DNA from: Xanthostigma xanthostigma
Lineage: Eukaryota; Arthropoda; Insecta; Raphidioptera; Raphidiidae
NCBI GenBank assembly: GCA_963575645.1
Contig: OY754466.1
Coordinates: forward strand, 43,928,001 to 43,992,000
Direction of reading: 5' to 3'
DNA length: 64,000 nucleotides
Each line of letters begins with the position of its first letter. The first letter of the stretch is position 1. Shown here piece after piece: positions 42,400 through 53,379 of the stretch. The position numbers and the translations under genes are program-made. The notes beneath the pieces are model-generated. The model was not told the DNA's origin and did no database searches. It worked only from the letters and a program-made list of their open reading frames with translations.

Positions 42400-43170
42400 A
42401 TTGACATGGTCAGTTTTGCTTTGCGGTCTCACATTCTGTGTAGTATACAGAGAGAAGCAGGGGCAGATTCTCCAGCCCCAGTGTAATATCCAGGCTCCGC
42501 GTTCCAGGCGCACTCTCGCTCGCTTGTTTTTGTGTTGCGCACCGTCGTGCGATGCTCTCTCCACCGCCGCTCTCTCTCTCTTAAGCACGAGCCTCCACCA
42601 CCACCGTCGCATATACAGAGCATTCTCTTCTATATTAGACACCTGGTCTCTGTACAATTCCACCAGTTGACTAAGGTTTTCACCTGTTCTCTGTGCTCAC
42701 CGCTAGACGTCGCCGTCGTCGTCGTTGTCACCGCTATGTTCGTCGTGTTCGACGGCTGTATTATTTGTTTTTTATCGCACTTATGGCCGTTCCGCTTGCC
42801 GTTTACTAAAAATAAAACCGCTTAACACCGCTTCGCAGCCGCTTCGTTTTATATAACGATCGTCACGTGTTTCGAGCTGCCGCCGCAGCGTTATTCTTCT
42901 GTCATATTTATCATCGTTTGATTCCGCCGGATGATCTTATATTATTATTATTATCGTCTCTCTTTTTAGTCGTTTCGGGTCGTGTCGTTGTCACCCGCGA
43001 TCGTCTTTTAGCGCGACCGTTCGCCTTTTGTCTTCTGTGTTGCATGGCGACGTTCGTCCTTTGTTAAACACGCGCCAACTTTGTCGTCGTCGACGATTTT
43101 CTGTTGCCGCTTCTTCCTCTTTTCTGCCAACCGATTCGTCTTCTTTCGCGAACTCATGTGTGTGTACTTT
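42400..43170 (+). promoter_or_regulatory. CpG-rich unique block, probable promoter / 5' UTR
   Basis: This is the most GC- and CpG-rich stretch of the window and does not recur in it. It has CGTCGT-rich runs (42708-42755, 43082-43100), CT-rich runs (42556-42580) and no long convincing ORF on either strand. A TCAGT motif at 42410-42414 fits the arthropod initiator and could mark the start. The ORFs at 42365-42825 are low-complexity products of the CT/CG runs. Plus orientation is favoured because the candidate exon at 44605 lies downstream. No TATA box is evident. Confidence 0.45.
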
Positions 43171-44480
43171 TTATCGATCGTTTTCGCGTTAAATTAAATT
43201 TGATTTAAATAGTAATAAATACGTGCATTATATACATCTAATATTTTTTGTGAGGTTATGTGACACTGTTTCAATGCTACCGTTTTCAATATTGCGTTAC
43301 GTACTTCCGCTCGCATATGCGCGTGTGTGAGAGGGTTTTTTTTTGTATAAACATCGCCTCTGGTTGATTTAAACTTTTTGTTGTTTTTGTGATCGTCAAA
43401 TATTTTAAACTTTTTACATCAATTAAAACTGCATTTCAATAACTTTTTATACAGTGGAAAAGGATTATTTTTTTAACGTGAAAACTTTTTTCGTACGTTT
43501 TTTAACAGATGTGTTTTTTTGTTGGACAAAATATAATTCTTAGTTCGTTTTAAAAAAGCCATTGTAGCATGGAAGCATGTTGATATATTTAAAAATAAAA
43601 ATATTTTATTAAAGCATTGAAATTGAAATATATGAGCACACCTTTTTCGGAAGCTCTGACGGTGTATTAATAATTAATAGTATATTAAATAGAAAGCCAC
43701 AATCAAAAAGAAAACAAAACAAATGAATCCGTGATAAAAAGCGTTTCACTCATTAAATATTATTCAAAGCTCTTAATTAATTAATACCTATACGACTGTG
43801 TTAAAAGCACCGGTTGAAATTGCATTAAACAATACTTTGATTTAAAAATAATCTTTTTTTATTGTAATTATTACAAAAATAATGATACAAACTATATACA
43901 GATATAATTTTTCACTTAATTGTTGTAAACCTGTTAGTGTCCTTAAATAATCACTGTAGTGCGTCTTAAATACAAAAATAATCTTAATAAATAAAATCAA
44001 AATTTAGTAAAGCACCAAATTTTATAGTTGTCCATAAGTCAGACCAATACATATTATATATACAAACGTACAAAATTTTGCACTCATATAGAAAATTTTA
44101 AATGTGCCATGTTTTTTAATAATAGTAAATAAATAATAAAATATAAATAATATTTTTGTAAAGGTGTTTTGAAATCCTTTAGTAATTGTTAAAAATATTA
44201 AAATAGTGGAAAGAAAATATATGTGATATTAATTGTTGATTTAATGTGCCCTTAACATGTTCAAAATATGTTGTTATAGAATACCTATAAATGTTTCGAA
44301 AAATAGTCGATTTCATGTATTTAGATTTGTGTAAAAAATATTAATAAATCACAACAATAAATATCTATTTTTTTAAATTTTACTTAAAAAACTTGTGTCC
44401 GGGTTTCGAGGTAATTAGACAAACAATTTTCTCGGTAAAGAATATTTCCATTTAAGTAAAGGTATTGCTTAGCGGTACGT
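43171..44480. other. AT-rich unique DNA, possible intron or long 5' UTR
   Basis: No repeats or ORFs are recognised between the CpG-rich block and the second exon candidate. The only known feature is a TGTGAGGTTATGT motif near 43250. Its uniqueness compared with the rest of the window fits host gene territory. Confidence 0.35.
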
Positions 44481-44604
44481 TACGGCAGTTCGTTGAGTTG
44501 TTTCCGTTAAGTTACGTTACGTACAGTTCGGTATAGCCGAGCGAAGGCATACGACGGTGATCGGTTAAGGGCAAACTCCACGATTCCTCTTCCTGACACG
44601 CGAA

Positions 44605-44707
44605 TGGAGGTCATGGTGGCCGTGGCAATATGTTGCATTTTGATGTTGTTGGCCGTTTTTATCATTCTAATAATCGTCGTCGGCCAAACGGTGCCGGTGG
44701 AGCCGTC
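44605..44707 (+). CDS. Candidate first coding exon with a hydrophobic leader
   Basis: The ATG at 44605, and a second in-frame ATG three codons on with a good purine at -3, open a frame reading MEVMVAVAICCILMLLAV, FIILIIVVGQ, then TVPVEP. This is a strongly hydrophobic leader or membrane anchor with a polar tail. The frame hits TAA at 44709. A GTAATA donor at 44708 would join it to a later exon in phase 2. Upstream possible acceptors are TGCTTAG (44466-44472) and GTTACGTACAG (44514-44524). The sequence is unique and GC-richer than its surroundings. Without a downstream exon this remains a candidate. The other frame's 86-residue ORF (44630-44890) is an alternative. Confidence 0.35.
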
Positions 44708-44899
44708 GTAATATGGACTGAGGTAGTAATGATGCCGTCAGTACGCGGTGCTGGTGGTGCTATGGTTCGAATGTGGGTTCGTCCGACGGCAGGGGAGAAG
44801 ACGTCACGGGACCAAATTCTCGATCATTGGAAATGGATGATATTTATTGTCTCTATGGGAGCGGTTCAGCTAATATGGAAACGGTATTAACTGTATTAA

Positions 44900-45345
44900 T
44901 ATCAATACCGTAGTTAATTATGTTTGCGCTTTAATTATAACTAGTCACCTAGGTCCTAGTGTACCCGTACAAAACTTTTTGCAAGTATCTTCAAATTGTT
45001 TTTAAAAATCGGTATTTTGACCTACGACAATTTTATCCCTCTTGCATTAGTTTCCATTTACAGTTATTTTTTTTCTTTCGATTTAGCTTGATTTATTAAG
45101 TGGTCTATATATATTTTTTTTTAATATAAATTTTTGGCTTTTACACCTCTGTGTATTCAGCCACTAACTAACTAAAATTTAAAACTAACTAAATGTAAAA
45201 CTAAAAACATAACACAACACAATTGTCTATATATTTAAAAAAGTCGCTGAGTCCCGCCTTAGCCCCCAACTTTTAACCTCCCAGCCTTTAACCTCTAGCT
45301 TCCAGCTCCTAGCTTCAACCCCTAGCTTCAATGTCTAGCACCAAC
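44900..45345. other. Unassigned DNA with CTAGCTTC-type short repeats
   Basis: At 45260-45340, CCTAGCTTC/CCAGCTCCTAGCTTC variants repeat irregularly next to TAACCTC motifs. It is a short degenerate repeat with no gene. Confidence 0.4.
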
Positions 45346-45350
45346 TCTTA

Positions 45351-45782
45351 AGGCCGCTGCACACGAGGCTACAAACATTGATAGGAGTTCTGCTGGCCGG
45401 TAGGCTGGGTACGAAGCTGGAAATGACGTCACTGCGGGCTGGCCTGCTAGCTCAAAAGATAGGTTATAAAAATTAGAACAGGGGCTATTTTCCCCTCTAT
45501 ATTTGCTGCTAGGTATATGAGCAAGAACCAATCAGGAAGCAGTATCTTGTCACGTGGGCACTTGAACAAACGCCTACAAACCAACATTGCCTCATTCTGC
45601 TCAGAGTCAGAAAACAGAAAAGTTTTTGCTTTGTGTCACTGCGCGCGCACCAGATCTATCCACAAAACAAGCTTGAAAAATAGTCTCGTGTGAAGCGAGC
45701 ACTTAACAGCAATCAAGAAAACCAGCGCTAGAAAACTAGTAAGCAAATCTAGCAGCGTTTCTAGCCTCGTGTGTAGCGGCCT
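45351..45782. mobile_element. Harbinger-like MITE, copy 1 (432 bp)
   Basis: Termini AGGCCGCTGCACACGAGGCT and AGCCTCGTGTGTAGCGGCCT are flanked by TTA (45348-45350 and 45783-45785). A 3-bp TTA target duplication with GGCC-type ends fits the PIF/Harbinger superfamily. The interior has CTGCTGGCCGGTAGGCTGGG and AGAAAACCAGCGCTAGAAAA, shared with copy 2. No transposase. Confidence 0.8.
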
Positions 45783-45937
45783 TTAGCCTTCAACCATCGG
45801 ATTTCAGAGTTGAAAATTTTTCTTGCGGACGGAGGTTGCAAAACAGCGGTCAAATTACAAATTCGTATCTTGGAAACTATTCCACCTAGGCGTCTGAAAT
45901 TTGGAAGACTGCTTCTTTATGCCAACTTTAACCTTAT

Positions 45938-46486
45938 ATGGAATAGGTCAGTTAATAAAACAAATAAAAAAAAAATATTTTTTCTTTTATGACAATTTTT
46001 TGAGCGCTTTCGGGAATAGGTGTCCCATCATCAGAATCTACAATAATTTTTAATCTATAATAAAGATCAGTTATCCAATTAAAATTTATAATTAATACTT
46101 ACGAAATTAAAGTAGAATTCATGTCAATTCCTCATGCATCCATTTTAGTTTTAATGACGAACATTATCGACTTATTAAATATGGTATCAAATTTTTATGT
46201 TTAGATATTCTAATATTTGGTTTCATGATTGTTAAAGACACTTATTTACTTTAAATTTATTTACAATATAAAGTAAATAAGTGTCTTTAACAATCATGAA
46301 ACCAAATATTAGAATATCTAAATATAAAAATTTGATACCATATTATTTAATAAGTCGATAATATTCGTCATTAAAACTTATAAAATTTAATTGGATAACT
46401 GATCTTTCCCGAAAGCGCTCAAAAAATTGTGATAAAAGAAAAATTAAATTTTTTGGAATTGTTTTATTAACTGACCTATTTCATTA
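45938..46486. repeat. Large imperfect inverted repeat
   Basis: GGAATAGGTCAGTTAATAAA and GAGCGCTTTCGGGAA on the left are mirrored at 46410-46486. The arms meet near 46258 around GTAAATAAGTGTCTTTAACA and its complement. The left arm carries extra sequence (about 46020-46050 and 46100-46150). There is no ORF. It may be a fold-back element. Confidence 0.75.
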
Positions 46487-47087
46487 CAAACATCCAAACT
46501 CATCGTCACAATCTTAAAAGTTTAACCTTATATTTTAAAACTAGCAATAAGTTGATATTATAGAGACAGAAGGTTGTCACTACAACTTTATATGTTAGTG
46601 TTGATTTTTGTTACAGGCATAAATTATTTGTGAGAATGCATTTTATTGCAGAAATGTTGTAGTTGCTTTGAGTGAGATTGAAAATGCATTGTGATTTCAG
46701 TTGTAAACCAAACGAGAGAGAGAGAGATGATGCCATTATGCAAGGAGATGATTAAAAGGATTAAAGTCAAGTAGAAAACACCTCAGCCGTTTAAAGCACT
46801 TTACTATAATAGTCCTACATGTTGGGCACCTGTGTAGGTTTACTAGCAAAAACTGAATAAATTATTTTCCTTTTCTCTTTGTTTTCTTGCTTCACTGCTT
46901 TTTTCGTGTGTGAAATTATTTTTGCCAAGATTCTTGTCCGTGCAGTGCATATATAAAAAGACAGTTTTCTTGAATTACATGTAAACTCTATATAGCGACA
47001 CTCAAGGGACTGTGCACTTTGTGGCGTTATTGAGAGTTGTCGTTAAACGTAGAAAAGAAATAATCCACCTATTCCAATAATCCATAT

Positions 47088-47527
47088 ACATAATAATAAT
47101 AATAATAACAATGCGTTTAACGTCCGTTTCTCGACTTTGTCATAACAGACGCCATTCGCACCATTACTATTTTCCATCAACCACACACTTCCCGTTATTT
47201 TCTACAATTTTTAAACTTCAACTTAATTAATAGCAATGGGCCAATGAAAGAATTTTTAGGAAATTAGGATAAGGTAGGCAAATTTTGAGCATAGGAGTTT
47301 GACAGGTAATCGGCCATGGCCTTGAATAAGGAACCATCTCGATATTTATCTGGAATTGTTGAAGGAAACCATGGAAAACCTCAACAAGATGGCCGGTACA
47401 GGAATTACCGTTTCTCGGCGAGAGGCAGCAGGAAAAAGTCACAGCCACATCTGCCCCCGCCGGGATTCGAACCCGGAACCTCCCGAATGCGAGTCTAGTG
47501 CTCTCACCGCTACGCCACCCCGCTCGG
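47088..47527 (-). mobile_element. tRNA-derived SINE with exact 15-bp target duplication
   Basis: The 15-bp TCCAATAATCCATAT flanks it on both sides (47073-47087 and 47528-47542). On the minus strand the head is tRNA-like: A box TGGCGTAGCGG, B box GGTTCGAATCC. The body has TTTTCCATGGTTTCCTTCAA and AAGGCCATGGCCGATTACC, and an ATT-type simple tail (TTATTATTATTATTATTATG). A long TSD, pol III promoter and simple tail are all classic SINE features; a LINE must supply the reverse transcriptase. The ORFs at 47227-47589 and 47316-47498 are SINE shadows. Confidence 0.93.
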
Positions 47528-47542
47528 TCCAATAATCCATAT

Positions 47543-47695
47543 TGTCGATACGGTCGAGCGACTGAATCCAAAGCGTCTTCCAACATCACTTATCTTTTCT
47601 CCCGCCTCTATTGCGCGTATTAATAAAACTTTTTCGTCAATACACAAAGATTTTCTTTTACTTGCCGTGTTCACAGTTTGCAAGTTTGTGGGCAA
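47543..47695 (-). pseudogene. Tigger-type transposase N-terminal fragment (CENP-B/psq HTH)
   Basis: The minus-strand frame reads KRKSLCIDEKVLLIRAIEAG, then EKISDVGRRFGFSRSTVSTI. This is the N-terminal pipsqueak-type helix-turn-helix of Tigger/CENP-B transposases, which binds the TIR. There is no ATG upstream; TTCTTAG before 47695 could be an acceptor, or the start codon is lost. The second DNA-binding domain and the DDE catalytic core are missing. The frame leaves transposase sequence at the SINE junction. Confidence 0.82.
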
Positions 47696-48049
47696 CTAAG
47701 AATAACTTATCGATGAGCATGTGGCGACATGTGGTTGAATGTTGAACGGTCAACAATTATGTGTAGTGGGTTAAGGGGACTCGCCACAAGCAGTTAAGCT
47801 AAACATATAAATAATCCCAATGAACAAAAGAACGAATTTCTTAGAGTCTTTAGTACGCACGATACCGACAACAAAGCAACAAAATAACAAACAATTACTG
47901 TTTATTGCTTAATGATGACGTATATTGTTCTCATTGTTTAGAGTGGGTGCGTCGTTATTTAGAGTATATCATGTATGAGCAACAAGGTAAACCAACTAGA
48001 GTTAAGTAATTTCGACGTTTTAAGTAGTTTTCGTTATATTACACTGCAG

Positions 48050-48775
48050 TATATAATAACATTTTATATATATAGACTATAGAGTGTAATGCATTTTTTA
48101 TGTACGAGTTGTGACGATATTTTAAAACGAGCGACCAACGAGTTTTAACGGTCACACGAGTCATAAAAGCATCCAATCGAGAAACCTACTCATAGGGACG
48201 GATGAGGCCGTAAAATATCGGAAAGATTCCCGGTTGACCGCTCATTAATTTTTTTAGGGGTCGTCAGAAAACGAAAATTTTTTGTGGACTGCCGATCTAA
48301 TTTTATTTTTATACAAATATTATGTCATTGATATTTAGAAAGAAAAAATAATGATGCGACTGTTAGCTATTTTATTTTAGAATTTACTTTATGCTTTATC
48401 ATCATGCATGCTGCATGTTGGTGCTGGTCGTGCAGGTTTATGCTGGACAAGTGTGCGCGGTCTTTTATACATCTCTTATTTGACTAATAATACCGATGAG
48501 AAATGTGATATATTCCCAAAATCAGATATATAAAATGATGATCCTAAATTAATGGGACAGCAGTGTTGTTGAATTATTATCTTTTGCTTGTTTTCCCATT
48601 TCCACGTTTTGTACAATTCTCAACTACAATACATCGCATTATGCAATAATAACTTTTATATTTGCATAGCGATTTGACTTTTAAATTCGCTTTGTCATTC
48701 TGCGAACAATTTTTACTTGTTCACAAGTTTGGAATTAGTTTATTACATTTGAATATTATCTGTCTGCTTTATTTT
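48050..48775. other. Unassigned AT-rich DNA
   Basis: No repeat family or gene recognised. A short GCATGCTGCATGTTGGTGCT stretch near 48407 is the only GC-richer part. Confidence 0.4.
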
Positions 48776-48779
48776 CAAG

Positions 48780-48986
48780 TTGACCTATCATCACAATCTT
48801 TTAGTAGGCGGCATAAGTGATCGAGCTTTTCTGAGATTTGAATGCAGAACATTTTCTGAAAATAAACTTAACCTCAAAAATATTTCTCAATATGGTAGTT
48901 TGCACCATGTAAGAAAAAAACTAATAATTCATATTCTTGATAAATTTTGTAAAAAGCAAACGAGAAATGTTGATTTTTATTCATAA
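48780..48986 (+). pseudogene. Coding-like ORF of unknown family, no ATG
   Basis: The frame starts without an ATG and reads LTYHHNLLVGGISDRAFLRF, later KLNLKNISQYGSLHHVRKKL and IIHILDKFCKKQTRNVDFYS, then stops. The mix of charged, aromatic and Cys residues looks like a real protein terminus, possibly the 3' exon of a decayed DNA transposase. I could not assign the family. Confidence 0.35.
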
Positions 48987-49309
48987 TAATGCATTATAAA
49001 TTCGATAATTCAATTTTAAGAATTGTATTTTTTAATCTGTTCTTCAAAAGTCTAAAATGCTGTTCGCCATGTTGGATTCTGGTCTGACGTCACTTCGGCT
49101 GTAAACTAGCTATGTTTTTGTTGCGCTGTGTGTTATTTTGAAGTTATTTCAAGTTATTATCACGTTTATAAACTTCTATCCCGTATTTTATTGATTTCGC
49201 ATCATGGAAGACGGTTTCGTAAAAGCAGAAAGTACTAATCTACCAAGGATAAATACGTTTAATTAATATATAAAGTTTTATTAACTTGAAATCTTTGATT
49301 AACGTCTGA

Positions 49310-49400
49310 AAAGATGTCTTCAATAAATAAAATTATCGACCAATTTTTCAGACAATATAATAACAAAAAATATAATTAATACATTAATGTTTCAATCCCG
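49310..49400. repeat. Penelope pseudo-LTR fragment
   Basis: AATAAAATTATCGACCAATT, CAGACAATATAATAACAAAA and TTTCAATCCCGATTTGGACC match the left Penelope end at 50929-51050 with substitutions. It is a truncated, older copy. Confidence 0.6.
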
Positions 49401-49980
49401 ATTTGGACCTTCTTATTTATTTTATTAACTTGTGTATGTACTACTTATTTTGGTAATGTAATAAACATAGCAATCTTAAATATTTTTATTTGTAAATTGT
49501 TACTATGGTTACTGTGCACTATCGTTATTATATTTTACGATCACAGTGACGTCATGAGTCGTTTTCACGAACTTCTACTTGTTTTAAGGTTAAAATCTGC
49601 GCCATTGCATAAAGTGGACCTTTTTCTACACGGTGTATAAACGAAGATGTATACATAGTAGTGCTTTGTCAAATTGCGATTGTAAAGGCATTGATGGTTA
49701 CGTAGATGGCATTCTATTTGTTATAACACTATAATTATTTCTGTCTTCAACGTATTGTTGTTCTACTTGAAAGCATTATTCTGCTCTAAATACGTTCAAA
49801 GGCTTATGGGCTATGTGCAAGTGGGTGGAGCTAAACTGTTTACGAATGTCACGCTCGCGGTGGCAAAATAAGAAAACTTGTGCATAGTTCGTTACCATGG
49901 TTTGTCGCGTCTTTGTTTGTTGTGTTGCCATCACGATACATATCAATATTAAAAAAAAAAGTATAAGAAATAGTATATTA

Positions 49981-50098
49981 AAGTATAAGTGGGTTAACAG
50001 GTCTTTAAAACACGCGTGATTTTTCGAGCACGACGGCGCAGCCGGAGCGCTCGAAATAGAGCAAGTGTTTTAAAAACCATTGTTATCCACTAATACTT
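49981..50098. repeat. Short inverted-repeat element (~118 bp)
   Basis: AAGTATAAGTGGGTTAACAG and TCTTTAAAACAC on the left mirror GTGTTTTAAAAACC and GTTATCCACTAATACTT on the right. The centre is GC-rich with GAGCACGACGGCGCAGCCGG. A MITE-like hairpin. Confidence 0.55.
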
Positions 50099-50928
50099 TA
50101 CGTTATTTTTTTTTATTGGATCACTTTGAAATCATAAATACTGGTATTATTACTACAAAAAAATGGAAATAAAAACTAATAATGTAAAATGCTGAATTCG
50201 TGATGTGACATCAGTATACCTTTCGTTGTCATGGAAATGAGAAAAACAGAAATTAATTTGCAATTTGTCATTAAAGATTAATTGTTTAATAATGTTTGAA
50301 TAAAGGTTTTGCATTTGTTAGTAATATTTTATTTGACGTTACACGCTACTCCTGTCAAATCAATAATCAAAAAATTCTCGAGTTGTTGATGTTCCCATGG
50401 TAACTTTAAAAAACGCGCGTTTTTGAAAGTTCGATTTAAACACTCTGAGGCGTGCTTTAAATAGGTAAAATAGGGCACCAATAAAAAAAAATATATCTCC
50501 CGAATATCAGCAGGGTTTAATTAATCACTAACGATTCAGTGCATCGCTACATACAAAAAAAAGTCCCCCCGCCGCGTCTGTCTGTCTGTCTGAACTCCAA
50601 AACTACCAAACGGATTGTCGTACGGTTTTCACCAATGGACGAAGTGATTCAAGAGAAAGGTTTATGCGAATAATTCATTAATGTTTTTTGTAAATTGGTT
50701 GAAATATGACAATGATTGTTGGAGATGTCAGAGAAAAACAAACCGACCGGGAGCTTTAATCGAAAACGCTGTCTAATCCCTTTGAGATATAACAAAACAA
50801 TGTAGGGTGGAATTGTTCCTCTTTTATAGGTCTACAGAAAAGTCCGCGATGGCATATGTGTATCTTTTAAGGATAGCTTATTATACCCATTTTAATGTTA
50901 CTTAAGCGCTTTTCGTAGATATTATTTT

Positions 50929-52041
50929 GCAAATGAATAAAATTGTCGATCAATTTTTCTCAGACCATATACTATATTGACAAAAAATAATAAAAATACA
51001 AATCAATATAACACAGGATGACGTTTCGATCCGGATTTGGATCTTCTTCAGAAATATCTAAAAAATATAAAAATTAATTAGTATTAAGTTAACTAATCGA
51101 TTGTACGCAAGATTGAAAGTTTGAAAGATTAAAAAATAATGAAAAATTAATATTTTTTTTTATGATACAATGTGGGCTTATAATATTCCAACGCGATTTA
51201 ATACTGTTAATAATAAGTTCATTTGGTATATTTGTGAATAATGATGTAACATCAAGTGATATCATGATATAATCTTTCGGAATAATTAAATTTTTGATTT
51301 TATTAATAAATTCATATGAATTTATTACAGAATGGTTAGTTTCTTGTAAACCATTAGATAAAATTTTATGTAAAAAAGCAGCTAAGTTATGTAAAGGACT
51401 GCCAATAGATGACACAATCATTCTGTAAGGAACATCTTTTTTATGTATTTTAGATAAAGCATAAGCACGTGCTAAATTGGCTGAAGTTAAAAATAAGTTT
51501 CTAAAATCAATGTTTGTAATATATTCATTAGATCTCCATCTTTTAAGTAGTGTTTTTTGTTTATCGATAATATTATTAATAGGATTTCTTTTTGTTAATA
51601 AATAAGTATTTTTATCTGATAACATTTCATTTACTGTTTCTAAATAAGTAGTCCAATTAACTGCTACAGTTACACTTCCTTTATCAGCTTTAGTGAATAA
51701 TATATCTGTGTTATTTTTAATAAAATTTACGTTCAAATTGTTTCTCAATATAACTTTTATGTATTATCTTTTTTTGTTTCTTTGATTGTTCAATTAAAAA
51801 ATCAACAGTCTTATGTCTAATGTCATTATGTAATGTTATTGGAATTTTGTATAGACTCGATTCAACACATTTAATAATTAACTTAATACTAATTAATTTT
51901 TATATTTTTTAGATATTTCTGAAGAAGATCCAAATTCGGATCGAAACGTCATCCTGTGTTATATTGATTTGTATTTTTATTATTTTTTGTCAATAATATA
52001 TGGTCTGAGAAAAATTGGTCGACAATTTTATTCATTTGAAG
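50929..52041 (-). mobile_element. Penelope-like element fragment between inverted pseudo-LTRs
   Basis: The ends at about 50929-51095 and 51884-52041 are inverted copies: AATAAAATTGTCGATCAATT, CTCAGACCATATA, GATGACGTTTCGATCC and GAAGATCCAAATTCGGATC blocks in mirror order. Between them is a reverse transcriptase fragment. Penelope-like elements typically carry repeats in both orientations. The CTGAAGA..GAAAC motif in each end resembles the hammerhead-ribozyme core reported for this class. The endonuclease and most of the RT are missing. Confidence 0.85.
51089..51872 (-). pseudogene. Penelope-like reverse transcriptase, truncated and frameshifted
   Basis: The main frame (51089-51748) has FTKADKGSVTVAV, then ALSKIHKKDVPYRMIVSSIG with SPLHNLAAFLHKIL, then ISLDVTSLFTNIP. 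These are the conserved early RT motifs of Penelope-like elements; the last is motif A with its catalytic Asp. An upstream frame (about 51750-51872) reads KTVDFLIEQSKKQKKIIHKS and joins by a frameshift near 51745. Coding similarity stops after SRWNIISPHC, before motif C (the YxDD box), the thumb and the GIY-YIG endonuclease. It is therefore dead. Confidence 0.88.
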
Positions 52042-53375
52042 AGTTCTATTCAGACGTTAATCAAAGATTTGATATTATTTTGCAATGTAAGTCGACAAAT
52101 AAACGGTGGCAATCTACAAATTCGAGCGAAGCCGGCCCGGGCCGCTGTTAAATAATATATCTATTTTCACTTCGTATCATATCGTATACAATGAAATTGC
52201 TACTATTTTCAGATAGAACCGCTACACGGCGAGTTGCACACAGCCCATAATTTCGTTTTGAATAAATACGAGTATTGTGGGTTATGCTTATATTAAGATA
52301 AATAAATGTTTGTCCATTGTACATTAAACTAGTGTTATTTAATTCTTTGTATATTTGTTAATGTTTCAACCATGGCCCACACAATGGTAGGGACTGATAG
52401 GGCTCTACCCTTAGGAGATGAATAGTACACGATTCTGTAGAGAATCGTGCTGCCCTTAATTATTCAAGTGTGTAGGCTTTCACGGTTGACGTTCCAAATC
52501 TTCGTGGTTTCCGGACATGTAGAACTGTGGTTTAATGGTATTTTCTATCTGATGTTTGGTCCTACAACTGCGATAGACATTTTCAAAGGCGATGTGTTCC
52601 TTCCCTTCTTTTAAGCGTGTGCGTGTGTTTTCTACTCGGTCGTAGTCCTTCCTTCTGACACACGCTTAGCATAAAAGAAGGGAGGACACCAGTCATCGAC
52701 ACAGTTACCTGTGAGCCACCAAGAGGGACACTGAAGTAAATAAGTTAATATATATCATCGATAATCTTTCGCGCGAGTTAATGATTTTAACAGAAGTATC
52801 TTATTTCATTCGTAACTGGAAAAACAGTACCGTATTGTATATTTTCCTCACTCACCGCACATTGAGTAGATAGACAATGATTCACATAGTAAATATTAAA
52901 TATATGATTCTAGGCTAGGTATATACGAACTTCATGATGATACTACAAAACTCCCGTCATTATTTATAGACTATTTATTATTTTGTGTCAATGAGTGAAT
53001 CAGTGAGTTGTGACGACAATTTTATATTATAATTTAACTATAGATACTATAAATAGAGCAATCGATCGTTTTACACAAAAGCTTGCGTACGGAGTATGAA
53101 CAAATAAACTTACCGGATTCTGGTGTTGTAAATAAACTTCACATCCAATGTATACAATATACGGACCGCTACACCCCTTCCCACGCCGCAAAATCGACGG
53201 CTGGAACCTATTTCGACATATTTTTAGACATAATTATAGACATTTTCAACCGGGGTATGCCGGGAAATGTCGGAAGTATTCGACGAAAATAATTTTACGG
53301 TATAAGATAATAAATACAGTTATTGAGTTGACTACGTCCCAACTAAACTGTCCTTTTAGCTGCTTCTAAACTTGT
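52042..53375. other. Unassigned DNA with two hairpins
   Basis: A Helitron-like tail, GCGAAGCCGGCCCGGGCCGC, lies at 52128-52147. CACGATTCTGTAGAGAATCG is a perfect hairpin at 52429-52448. CCTTCCCTTCTTTTAAGCGT and its complement (ACGCTTAGCATAAAAGAAGG) form arms at about 52602-52685. A GC-richer unique stretch lies at 53160-53290. No gene is recognised. Confidence 0.4.
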
Positions 53376-53379
53376 TAGT

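Larger units (their letters stand above)
46978..48046 (-). mobile_element. Tigger/pogo-like element, copy 1, split by a SINE
   Basis: The left end (GTAAACTCTATATAGCGACA, GTGCACTTTGTGGCGTTATT) and right end (GGTAAACCAACTAGAGTTAA to TACACTG) match the two derivatives at 59906-60322 and 60703-61060. It retains the start of a Tigger-type transposase. A SINE is inserted at 47088-47527. Removing the SINE does not restore the rest of the transposase, so the copy was internally deleted before the SINE arrived. Confidence 0.8.

Noticed and set aside
42365-42825. Several ORFs on both strands in the CpG-rich block
   Set aside because: They are low-complexity translations of CT, CCA and CGT runs with no motif. 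The block fits a promoter or UTR better.
47227-47589. 120-residue ORF on the minus strand
   Set aside because: It runs through the tRNA-like head and body of the SINE and crosses its boundary into the Tigger element.
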